Origin: CALMEC01 sp964393105
Lineage (GTDB): Bacteria > Actinomycetota > Thermoleophilia > Miltoncostaeales > Miltoncostaeaceae
DNA: 64,000 nucleotides
Reading direction: 5' to 3'
Assembly: GCA_964393105.1 (NCBI GenBank)
Contig: CAYMSM010000070.1
Span: 46,865 to 110,864 of the forward strand
Shown here: piece by piece, positions 57,106-64,000 of the stretch
Layout of the letters: the number at the start of each line of letters is the position of its first letter
Numbering within the stretch: the first letter of the stretch is position 1
Position numbers and translations under genes: made by a program
Notes under the pieces: model-generated
The model's database searches: none
The model's input: the letters and a program-made list of their open reading frames with translations, nothing else
What the model was told of the DNA's origin: nothing

Positions 57106-58860
57106 CTAGCGCTGAGCGTCGAGCGCAGCCAGACGCGCGCGGATGTCGGCGAGGATCCTGGCCGGATTGTCGTCGGCGTCCATCACCGCGGAGGCGTTGG
57201 ACGGCCCGCATGGTTCGGGGTCGAACGCAAGTCCGTCATGGGCGTACGTGGACGCGTCGAGCGCGGCGGGAGGAGCCAGATCGGCGAACGTGATCGTCGC
57301 CTCCGACACGGGCGGCTCGGGCTCCTCAAAGACAACTGTCTCGGGCACCTCGGGCGTGTCGGCGACAAGGTGCTCGGGCTGCGCGCCGACGAGTGCCTCA
57401 GGGGACTCGGCGGGGTCTGCGGCGCTCTCGGGCTCGTCGGCGGGGACGACTCCGGCAAGGAACGGGACGTTCCAAGCTGCGGAGTCGTGTTCGGCGACTG
57501 CCGCAACCTCGACCTCGCGCTCGGCTTCCGGGGTCACAGGTGCCTCGGTGTGGTCGGCGCCAGGTTCGTCATCCGAGAGACGTTCGAGGCCCGCCGTCGT
57601 GACGACGGGAGCGTCGCCGGGCATCGGGGTGGGCGCCCCGAACCGCAGGCGCACGCCATGACCGTCGGCGTTGGGCTCGATGACGAGTTCCAGCGACTGT
57701 CCGGATGCTGCCAGGCCGGCCAGATCGAGCACCACCGGGCTGCTCTGGCCACCGATCGAGCCGCTCCAGCCTGCCGCCACCGTCGCCAGCGACGCGTTGG
57801 TCTCGGGCCCATCGGACGCCTGCCAGGCGCTCGGTGAATCGTCCGCCAAGGCGGTAACGTCGTCGAACGTGGTGTCCTCGGCGACGGGGACCTCGAAGGC
57901 TTCTTCGGCGATGGCAGGCTCGAACGTCGGGTCCTCGTCGAGGGCCGTGTCGAGGTGGACGACCTCTTCGGAGGCCGGCTCTGCCTCGCCCGCCTGATTC
58001 CACGAAGACTCCTCGTCGGGCTCGCTCCAGATGTCTTCCATGTCCATCGGCTCCGAATCCGAGAATGCGGCTTCGAGCTCGTTCTGCTGTTCGGAGATCG
58101 TCCAGTTGCCTGAGGTCAGGGTCTCGTCGCCAGCGTCGTCTGTGTCGTCCCATTCCGTGCCGGCCTCGGCCGAATCCGCCCACTCTTCGATCTGCGCGAG
58201 GGCAGTGACCTCGTCGGCGGTCGACAAGTCAGGCAGCTCGAGCGCGTAGGTGTCGTCGTATTCGACGGCCTCAGGCGTCCCGTCGTACTGCGTCTCGTCC
58301 TGCTGGGGCTCGTGCATCTCGGGAAGCGGGTCGAACGCATCCGGATCGAAGCTCGATGCCAGCTCACCCGGAGACGGCCACCCGGGTTGGGCGACGAACG
58401 CGCCCGCGTCATCCATCAGGGTGTCCTGCAGGTAGCGATCGTCGTTGGCGGCGACCGCCACGGGCTCGGCTGCGATCCGCTCGGCGACGAACGCGGCCTC
58501 GATGGCCTCGTCAACCGGCGACGCGATGGCCTGCGCCACGGTGACCTCGGGGACTGTTATGCCGACCTCGGGGACTGTGATGCCGACCTCGGGAGCGGGT
58601 GTTGCAAAGGGTGTCGCCTCGACGCTCATTGCGTGGGCGGCCTCGGCGGCGAGCGCGCGCCGCTTACGGCGAGGGAGTGCGGAGTCTTTCTTCACGCGAC
58701 CGCGTCGCCGGGACGTCTTGGCCACAGGCGCGGTGCGCGCCTCGGATGGTGCGGCAGCCTTGCGGCGGCGTGCGGACACCATCAGCAGCACCATGATCAG
58801 ACAGACGGTCGCGCCGATCGCGACCTTGTGGATCAACGTGAGTTCCTCAATGAACTGCAT
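57106..58860 (-). CDS. Acidic membrane-anchored protein beside the pilus genes
   Basis: A 584-aa protein with an N-terminal membrane segment (residues ~10-30, KVAIGATVCLIMVLLMVSA), a basic stretch (SRRRGRVKKDSALPRRKRR) and then over 450 residues of very acidic, low-complexity Ala/Glu/Asp/Pro sequence containing a tandem repeat of PEVGITV. Near the C-terminus ILADIRARLAALDAQR forms a short helix. The layout resembles FimV or ZipA: anchor plus long acidic cytoplasmic tail. The start, 86 codons into a longer frame, is fixed by AGAGGA upstream. It is divergent from pilB, so a pilus role is inferred but unproven. Confidence 0.65.
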   Translation of the reverse strand: MQFIEELTLIHKVAIGATVCLIMVLLMVSARRRKAAAPSEARTAPVAKTSRRRGRVKKDSALPRRKRRALAAEAAHAMSVEATPFATPAPEVGITVPEVGITVPEVTVAQAIASPVDEAIEAAFVAERIAAEPVAVAANDDRYLQDTLMDDAGAFVAQPGWPSPGELASSFDPDAFDPLPEMHEPQQDETQYDGTPEAVEYDDTYALELPDLSTADEVTALAQIEEWADSAEAGTEWDDTDDAGDETLTSGNWTISEQQNELEAAFSDSEPMDMEDIWSEPDEESSWNQAGEAEPASEEVVHLDTALDEDPTFEPAIAEEAFEVPVAEDTTFDDVTALADDSPSAWQASDGPETNASLATVAAGWSGSIGGQSSPVVLDLAGLAASGQSLELVIEPNADGHGVRLRFGAPTPMPGDAPVVTTAGLERLSDDEPGADHTEAPVTPEAEREVEVAAVAEHDSAAWNVPFLAGVVPADEPESAADPAESPEALVGAQPEHLVADTPEVPETVVFEEPEPPVSEATITFADLAPPAALDASTYAHDGLAFDPEPCGPSNASAVMDADDNPARILADIRARLAALDAQR

Positions 58861-58925
58861 GTGGCGTCCTCTCCAGACACGCGCCGTGAAATGTGTGTCG
58901 CCACTTTCATCGGCGTCGAACGCCG

Positions 58926-58960
58926 GCACTTGAGGGGCCATTGAAGTCGAGCCGCGATTT
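58926..58960 (-). repeat. Degenerate relative of the dispersed repeat (copy D, reverse)
   Basis: On the minus strand it reads TCGCGGCTCGACTTCAATGG, then CCCCTCAAGTGCCGGCG, similar to copies B1 and C. It lies in the divergent gap between the acidic membrane protein and pilB. Similarity is partial. Confidence 0.35.
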
Positions 58961-59104
58961 CCAGGCGTCCAGTGGGTCCCGTGTCCAGGTATCGGGCCAA
59001 GAAATGGCACCGCGTTCGGCGGATTGGCCTCGAGGGCGACGAAACCCGTCACCAAAACGGCCTGCGAGGTAAAGGTCCTGCTGCTGGACGCCGATCCAAC
59101 GGGC

Positions 59105-60877
59105 GTGAGCAACACCCCGACGACCTCCCAGCGTCAGACGCCGGCTGTCGCCCAGCCGCCCCAGCGCCAAGCGCCGCCCCAGCAGAACGGGGCGGGCCGC
59201 GGGCCGGTGCGCGGAGTGCCGCTCGGTGAGGCGCTGATTCGCCTGGGCTTCGTCAAGCCCGAGGACGTCGAGGCCGCGCTCGCAATCCAGACCACCGACC
59301 GCCGGAAGCTTGGCGAGATCCTGGTGGCATCGGGCAAGGTCACCAAGGAGCAGATCGACCGCGCCATGGCCCTGCAGATGGGCATGGGCGTGTTCAGCGC
59401 CCAGGATGGCGTGGATCCCTCCGTTGCGGCGCTTGTCGACGAGCGGACAGCCCGTCGCTACCAGGCGATCCCCGTTCGCTTCGATGCCGACGGGATGCTC
59501 GTGGTCGCGATGGTCGACCCGACCAACCTGCACGCCGTCGACGACCTGCAGATCGTCACCGGCCACACGATCCGCCCGGCCCGGGCCACCTCCGAGGAGG
59601 TCCAGCAGCTCCTGGCCAGCACCTCGCGACTCGACGACATCGTCGGAATCGTCGACGACGATTTCACAGCCGGCGACGGCCCGGACGACATTCGTGCCGA
59701 TGTCGACAACGCCCCGGTCGTCAAGCTCGTCAACTGGATCATCTCGCAGGCCGTCGACCACGGCACCTCGGACGTCCACATCGAGCCGCAAAGCAACCAG
59801 CTGACCGTGCGCTTTCGGATCGACGGCGTGCTTCGCGAGATCACGACGGTGCCGCGCCAGCTCGCCAACGGCGTCGCGAGCCGCATCAAGATCATGGCCG
59901 ACCTGGACATCTCCGAACGTCGGCTGCCCCAGGACGGCCGCGTCAGCATCAACGTCGGCGGCAAGGCCTTGGACCTTCGTGTCGCGACGCTCCCGACGGT
60001 GTTCGGCGAGAAGGTCGTCATCCGCATCCTCGACAAGAGCAACGTCATGCTCGAGCTGTCGACCGTCGGGTTCGAGCCGGACGTCTTGGCCGCCTACGAG
60101 AAGGCCTACAAGAGGCCCTACGGCGCCGTCATCATCACCGGCCCGACCGGTTCGGGTAAGTCGACGAGCCTCTACGGCACACTCAACCAGCTCAACGAGC
60201 CGGGCAAGAACATCATCACCGTGGAGGACCCGGTCGAGTACCGGCTGCAGGGCATCAACCAGGTGCAGGTCAACGTCAAGGCGGGCCTGACGTTCGCGGC
60301 CGGCCTGCGGTCGATCCTGCGGTGTGACCCCGACATCGTGATGATCGGTGAGGTCCGCGACAAGGAGACCGCCCAGATCTCGGTCGAGGCCGCCCTGACC
60401 GGTCACCTGGTGCTGTGCACGTTGCACACCAACGACGCCGCGGGCGCCCTGCCGCGCCTGACCGAGATGGGCGTCGAGCCGTTTCTGTCGGCCAGCGCCA
60501 TCATCGGCATCCTGGCTCAGCGGCTGGCCCGCCGCCTCTGCCCGGAGTGCCGCGTCAAGACGACGGTCACGCACAAGGTGCTCATGGAGATCGGCGAGAC
60601 CAAGACGCTGCCGCGCGGGCTGCCGGACCCGGCGCCCATCTACGAGGCCGGGGGCTGCGGGGTCTGCAGCGGGTCCGGTTACAAAGGACGCTTGGGTATC
60701 TACGAGTTCCTGCCGATGAGTGACGAAACGCGGAGGCTGGCGCTCGAGGAGGCATCGGGCGCGGAGATCGCCGCGGCGGCACGCAGGGAAGGAATGCGCA
60801 CGTTGCGCGAAGACGGATTGATCAAGGTGCTCTCCGGGCGGACGACGCTCGAGGAGCTCGCACGGACGGTGGCATAG
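59105..60877 (+). CDS. pilB: Type IV pilus assembly ATPase PilB
   Basis: About 590 aa from the GTG; an in-frame TTG 81 bp upstream is an alternative and neither has a good ribosome binding site. The N-terminal MshEN/GspE-N domain (GEALIRLGFVKPEDVEAALAIQTTDRRKLGEILVASGKV) is followed by the secretion ATPase: Walker A IITGPTGSGKSTSLYGTL, Asp box ITVEDPVEYRLQGINQVQVN, Walker B DPDIVMIGEVRDKETAQI, His box LCTLHTNDAAG and a zinc site CPECR...CGVCSGSGYKGR. It powers pilus extension. Confidence 0.93.
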   Translation: MSNTPTTSQRQTPAVAQPPQRQAPPQQNGAGRGPVRGVPLGEALIRLGFVKPEDVEAALAIQTTDRRKLGEILVASGKVTKEQIDRAMALQMGMGVFSAQDGVDPSVAALVDERTARRYQAIPVRFDADGMLVVAMVDPTNLHAVDDLQIVTGHTIRPARATSEEVQQLLASTSRLDDIVGIVDDDFTAGDGPDDIRADVDNAPVVKLVNWIISQAVDHGTSDVHIEPQSNQLTVRFRIDGVLREITTVPRQLANGVASRIKIMADLDISERRLPQDGRVSINVGGKALDLRVATLPTVFGEKVVIRILDKSNVMLELSTVGFEPDVLAAYEKAYKRPYGAVIITGPTGSGKSTSLYGTLNQLNEPGKNIITVEDPVEYRLQGINQVQVNVKAGLTFAAGLRSILRCDPDIVMIGEVRDKETAQISVEAALTGHLVLCTLHTNDAAGALPRLTEMGVEPFLSASAIIGILAQRLARRLCPECRVKTTVTHKVLMEIGETKTLPRGLPDPAPIYEAGGCGVCSGSGYKGRLGIYEFLPMSDETRRLALEEASGAEIAAAARREGMRTLREDGLIKVLSGRTTLEELARTVA

Positions 60878-60939
60878 CAACACACAATCAGCCGGCACAT
60901 ACCGGTGTACGAAGGGGCCGGAGGCCCCGGATGGCAACC

Positions 60940-60947
60940 AGGAAGGG
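60940..60947 (+). promoter_or_regulatory. Ribosome binding site of pilT
   Basis: AGGAAGGG lies 8 nt before a TTG. This supports the TTG as the start over a GTG 51 bp upstream that has no such site. Confidence 0.6.
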
Positions 60948-60955
60948 AACAGGCT

Positions 60956-62074
60956 TTGGCCGATTTCGCTGACATCATCATGACGGTCTTGAATCGCGGG
61001 GCGAGCGACCTGCATCTGACGGTCGGCTCTCCGCCGATCATCCGCGTCCACGGGGAGCTCGAGCGGCTCAACATGCCCGTGCTGAGCCCGCAGGACGCCC
61101 GTGAGCTCGTCTACGGCATCCTCAACCAGTCGCAGCGCCAACGAATCGAGACCGACCTCGAGATCGACTTCTCGTACTCGGTACCGGGCAAGGCGCGGTT
61201 TCGTGTCAACGCCTACTACCAGCGCGCGTCGCTCGGCGCCGCGTTCCGTCTGGTGCCGACCACCATCAAGACCCTGGGCGAGCTGAACCTGCCGAAATCC
61301 CTCAACGAGTGGGTCAACAAGCCACGAGGCCTGGTGCTCGTCACCGGCCCGACCGGTTCGGGCAAGTCCACGACGCTCGCGTCGGTCATCAACGAGATCA
61401 ACGAGACCCGCGCCTGCCACATCATGACGGTCGAGGATCCCATCGAGTTCCTGCACCGCCACAAGAAGGCAATGATCAACCAGCGCGAGGTCGGGGCGGA
61501 TACGCACTCCTTTACCAACGCGCTCCGCTCCGTGCTGCGTCAGGACCCCGATGTCATCCTGGTCGGCGAAATGCGCGACCTGGAGACGATCCAGATCGCC
61601 ATGACCGCGGCGGAGACCGGCCACCTCGTGTTCGGCACGCTCCACACCTCGGACGCGCCGCAGACGGTTGACCGTATCATCGACGTCTTCCCGCCCCATC
61701 AGCAGAGCCAGGTGCGCGTGATGCTCGCCAACTCGCTGCAGGGCGTGTGCTGTCAACAGCTTCTGCCGACCGCGGGCGGCTCCGGCCGTACGGTTGTCAC
61801 CGAGGTCCTGATGCCGACGCCAGCCGTCCGCAACCTGATCCGTGAAGGCAAGACCCATCAGATCTACTCGGTGATGCAGACCGGTTCGGCGCACGGCATG
61901 CAGACGATGGACTACTCGCTTGCCGAGCTCGTCCGCGCAGGACGCATCACCATCGCAGTCGCAATGGAGCGCTGTCACAGCCCCGAGGAGCTCAAGCGCA
62001 TCCTGGGCAGCACAGGCGCCCCGACCCGTCCCGGCAACGGCGGCCCACGGCCGCAGGTGAAGGTGATCCAATGA
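60956..62074 (+). CDS. pilT: Type IV pilus retraction ATPase PilT
   Basis: A 372-aa ATPase. It begins (M)ADFADIIMTVLNRGASDLHLTVGSPPIIRVHGEL, typical of PilT. Walker A is VTGPTGSGKSTTLAS, the Asp box MTVEDPIEFLHRHKKAMINQREVG, Walker B DPDVILVGEMRDLETIQIAMTAAETGHLVFGTLHTSDA. The C-terminal AIRNLIREGK-like motif reads AVRNLIREGKTHQIYSVMQTG. It drives pilus disassembly and twitching. The TTG start is set by the ribosome binding site. pilC overlaps by 4 bp. Confidence 0.93.
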   Translation: MADFADIIMTVLNRGASDLHLTVGSPPIIRVHGELERLNMPVLSPQDARELVYGILNQSQRQRIETDLEIDFSYSVPGKARFRVNAYYQRASLGAAFRLVPTTIKTLGELNLPKSLNEWVNKPRGLVLVTGPTGSGKSTTLASVINEINETRACHIMTVEDPIEFLHRHKKAMINQREVGADTHSFTNALRSVLRQDPDVILVGEMRDLETIQIAMTAAETGHLVFGTLHTSDAPQTVDRIIDVFPPHQQSQVRVMLANSLQGVCCQQLLPTAGGSGRTVVTEVLMPTPAVRNLIREGKTHQIYSVMQTGSAHGMQTMDYSLAELVRAGRITIAVAMERCHSPEELKRILGSTGAPTRPGNGGPRPQVKVIQ

Positions 62075-63297
62075 GCACGACGTTCATTTACAAGGCTCGC
62101 GACCGCTCGGGCTCCATCACCCAGGGCGAGATCGAGAGCGACTCCAAGTCGGCCGCGGCCGCGGCCCTGCGCGTACGGGGCCTCGCGATCTCCGAGATCG
62201 ACGAGAAGAAGGGCAAAGGCCTCGAGATCAGCTTCGACCGGTTCTCGAAGGTCAAGTCCCAGGACGTCACCGTGGCGGCCCGCCAGCTCGCGGTGATGAT
62301 CGCGAGCGGTCTGTCACTGCTTCGCGCCCTCTACATCCTCGAGGACCAGTCGGTCAACAAGAAGCTCAAGGCAACGATCGTTGCGGTGCGCCAGGACGTC
62401 GAGGTCGGCACGTCGCTGTCGATCGCAATGTCCAAGCACCCCAAGGTCTTCAACGACCTGTTCGTCTCGATGGTGCGCGCCGGCGAGATCGGCGGCAACC
62501 TCGAGGAGGTTCTCGAGCGCGTCGCCGTCCAGCTCGAGAAGGACGACAACCTGAAGCGGACGGTCAAGTCGGCGATGGTCTACCCGGTCATGATCGGCAT
62601 CTTCGCCATGGTGATCCTGGCCGCGATGATCCTGTTCATCATCCCGATCTTCAAGAAGATGTTCGACGACCTTGGCGGCAAGCTACCGGCACTGACGCAG
62701 TTCATGATCGACCTCTCCAACGCCGGGCGCAGTCGGTGGTACCTGTTCCTACTGGGTGGCGTCGGCTTCGTGTTCCTGTTCAAGAAGTGGAAGGGCAGCA
62801 AGGCGGGACGAAAGCAATGGGACACGTTCAAGCTGCGGTTCCCGATGCAGATCGGCGACATCGTCCGCAAGATCGCCGTCGCCCGGTTCGCGCGAACGCT
62901 CGGCACATTGACCGCGTCGGGCGTCCCGATCCTCCAGGCCCTCGACATCACGGCCCGCACGGCCGGGAACCGCGTCATCTCCGACCCGATGGAGAGGGTC
63001 ATCGAGCGCGTCAAGGAGGGTGAGTCGCTCGCGCCGCCGCTCGCCAGTCTCGGCGTCTTCCCGATGATGGTGACGCAGATGGTCGCGGTGGGGGAGGAGA
63101 CCGGTGCCCTGGACACCATGCTCCACAAGATCGCCGACTTCTACGACGACGAGATCTCCGCCAAGCTCAAGGCCCTGACCTCGATCCTCGAGCCGCTCAT
63201 GATGATCGTCATCGGCGCCGTCGTCGGTCTCGTCGTCATCGCGATGTACTTGCCGCTCTTCTCGGTCATCAAGCAGATCGGGAACCAGACCGGGTAA
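62071..63297 (+). CDS. pilC: Type IV pilus inner-membrane platform protein PilC
   Basis: A 408-aa polytopic protein with two GspF/PilC domains. The N-terminal FIYKARDRSGSITQGEIESDS is typical. Each domain has a helical bundle (TVAARQLAVMIASGLSLLRAL and IAVARFARTLGTLTASGVPILQAL), with membrane segments near residues 170-195, 220-240 and 375-400. It anchors PilB and PilT at the membrane. It ends the pilB-pilT-pilC operon; a strong hairpin follows before the pilin gene. Confidence 0.95.
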   Translation: MSTTFIYKARDRSGSITQGEIESDSKSAAAAALRVRGLAISEIDEKKGKGLEISFDRFSKVKSQDVTVAARQLAVMIASGLSLLRALYILEDQSVNKKLKATIVAVRQDVEVGTSLSIAMSKHPKVFNDLFVSMVRAGEIGGNLEEVLERVAVQLEKDDNLKRTVKSAMVYPVMIGIFAMVILAAMILFIIPIFKKMFDDLGGKLPALTQFMIDLSNAGRSRWYLFLLGGVGFVFLFKKWKGSKAGRKQWDTFKLRFPMQIGDIVRKIAVARFARTLGTLTASGVPILQALDITARTAGNRVISDPMERVIERVKEGESLAPPLASLGVFPMMVTQMVAVGEETGALDTMLHKIADFYDDEISAKLKALTSILEPLMMIVIGAVVGLVVIAMYLPLFSVIKQIGNQTG

Positions 63298-63324
63298 GTT
63301 CCCGGAATTCCACGTTCGCCTTCT

Positions 63325-63352
63325 CGTGAGGGGCCCGACTGGGCCCCTCACG
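63325..63352 (+). terminator. Strong hairpin terminator between pilC and the pilin gene
   Basis: CGTGAGGGGCCC-GACT-GGGCCCCTCACG is a perfect 12-bp stem, 27 nt after the pilC stop. A short CGTTTC follows, without a long T-run. It separates the assembly operon from the highly expressed pilin gene. Confidence 0.8.
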
Positions 63353-63446
63353 CGTTTCACGTCGAACGCTTTGGTGTGCGTCACGGCCCTGGTATTGGAC
63401 TGCATTGCGAGTCGCGGTGACGAGCACAAAAAATCGTGTACCGGGC

Positions 63447-63474
63447 TAAAGCTTGAGTGCCTCGCGACCGATAG
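63447..63474 (+). promoter_or_regulatory. Possible sigma-28-type promoter of the pilin gene
   Basis: TAAA, 16 nt, then ACCGATAG. This is close to the FliA/WhiG consensus TAAA-N15-GCCGATAA. The predicted leader is about 85 nt and contains two small hairpins. A similar element precedes the HD-GYP gene in this window. Confidence 0.45.
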
Positions 63475-63566
63475 ACGTGATAACCGCGCAGGGAGACAAC
63501 TCCGTAGGCGCGCGTACAAAAAAGACCGCTCAGCGGACTTACCCCGTACTCATGGAGGAAAATCAC

Positions 63567-64000
63567 ATGCTTGCACGGCTTCGTAGCCGCGCCCAGGACG
63601 AGAAGGGTTTCACCCTCATCGAGCTCCTCGTGGTGGTCATCATCATCGGCCTCCTGGCCGCGATCGCCATTCCGGCGTTCCTCGGCCAGCGCAACAAGGC
63701 CAACGACGCCGCCGCCAAGTCGCTGATCCGTAACGGGGCCACCGCGATGGAGGCTTTCTACTCGGACGGCAACACCTACGCCGGTGCTGACGTTGCGAAG
63801 CTCCGCGCGATCGAGCCGAACATCGCCTGGAAGGTCACCGGCGCGGTTGCGTCCGGCGACGAGGTCGCCTTCGGCACCCCGACGGCCACCGGCTACACCC
63901 TCAGCACCACCAGCAAGTCGACCGTCGTCTACACGTACACCAAGGACCTCACGGCGGCCACCGGCTCGACCGTGGACCGTTCCTGCACCCCGACCAGGGC
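63567..64000 (+). CDS. pilA: Type IV pilin precursor (3' end beyond window)
   Basis: 144 codons are present and the gene runs off the window. The prepilin leader LARLRSRAQDEKG is followed by the processed N-terminus FTLIELLVVVIIIGLLAAIAIPAFLGQRNKANDAAAKS, with the conserved Glu at mature position 5 needed for assembly. Prepilin peptidase should cut between Gly and Phe and methylate Phe. The rest (TAMEAFYSDGNTYAG, TPTATGYTLSTTSKSTVVYT) is a beta-rich head, with the first cysteine near the window end. GGAGG lies 8 nt before the ATG. Confidence 0.95.
   Translation, partial: MLARLRSRAQDEKGFTLIELLVVVIIIGLLAAIAIPAFLGQRNKANDAAAKSLIRNGATAMEAFYSDGNTYAGADVAKLRAIEPNIAWKVTGAVASGDEVAFGTPTATGYTLSTTSKSTVVYTYTKDLTAATGSTVDRSCTPTR

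Noticed and set aside
58907..62071. A 1054-codon open frame on the minus strand across pilB and pilT
   Set aside because: It is the antisense shadow of two well-conserved genes in GC-rich DNA; its translation is rich in Arg, His and Asp with no family resemblance.
1..64000. CRISPR arrays, rRNA genes, insertion sequences or prophage
   Set aside because: No regular spaced repeats, no rRNA signatures, no transposase or integrase and no phage structural genes were seen on either strand.

Overview
The window is about 64 kb of very GC-rich, gene-dense bacterial DNA with many 1-4 bp stop/start overlaps (ATGA, GTGA) and many GTG or TTG starts. It looks like an actinobacterial chromosome. The evidence is CGAAC-N4-GTTCG SOS boxes of the Gram-positive/actinobacterial LexA type in front of dnaE2 and an imuB-like gene, a 6-phosphofructokinase with pyrophosphate-type active-site residues, and a type IV pilus locus beside alaS-ruvX-mltG-aroE. 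A deep-branching class such as Thermoleophilia is my best guess, but that is an inference from gene content. There is no rRNA, prophage, insertion sequence or CRISPR array. All but a few stretches are ordinary core chromosome.

Layout. 1-6.5 kb: end of hisE, the trpEGDC operon, a TlpA-like thioredoxin with CcmH, a DUF72 protein and an A-type Fe-S carrier. 6.5-17.3 kb: secreted CAP protein, beta-lactamase-fold protein, error-prone polymerase DnaE2, large secreted protein, CheA-like HPt-ATPase, ImuB with its DUF6504 partner, and a Phd/RelE-type toxin-antitoxin pair. 17.3-27.5 kb: a transglutaminase/DUF58/MoxR operon, an ammonium transporter, an orphan antitoxin-like protein, a nitroreductase, DUF445, an aldehyde dehydrogenase and ArfB. 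27.5-34 kb: topoisomerase III, phosphofructokinase, an EAL-domain remnant, and a psuK-psuG pseudouridine pathway split by a Phd-VapC module. 34-45 kb: HD-GYP phosphodiesterase, MFS exporter, LuxR regulator, tRNA-Glu and tRNA-Gln, a pair of ABC exporters, and glutamate formiminotransferase. 45-57 kb: hisS-aspS, a thioredoxin-fold secreted protein, an IscU-MnmA fusion, DUF948, alaS, ruvX, mltG and aroE. 57-64 kb: an acidic membrane-anchored protein divergent from pilB-pilT-pilC and a type IV pilin cut by the window end.

Themes. The two SOS-box genes form a split mutagenesis cassette (dnaE2 apart from imuB). A c-di-GMP-linked HD-GYP gene and the pilin gene both carry a possible sigma-28-like promoter. 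At least seven genes have a TANNNT -10 element 6-10 nt from the start codon, so leaderless or near-leaderless transcripts look common. A structured intergenic repeat occurs at 30.2 kb and 48.3-48.5 kb, with weaker relatives at 50.0 and 58.9 kb.

Most unusual items: the IscU-MnmA fusion whose scaffold domain lacks one expected cysteine and whose promoter holds a perfect 24-bp palindrome; the toxin-antitoxin module translationally interlocked with psuG; the dispersed hairpin repeat with stem-preserving changes; and two genes whose best starts are non-canonical (CTG for ruvX, ATC for a small membrane protein).
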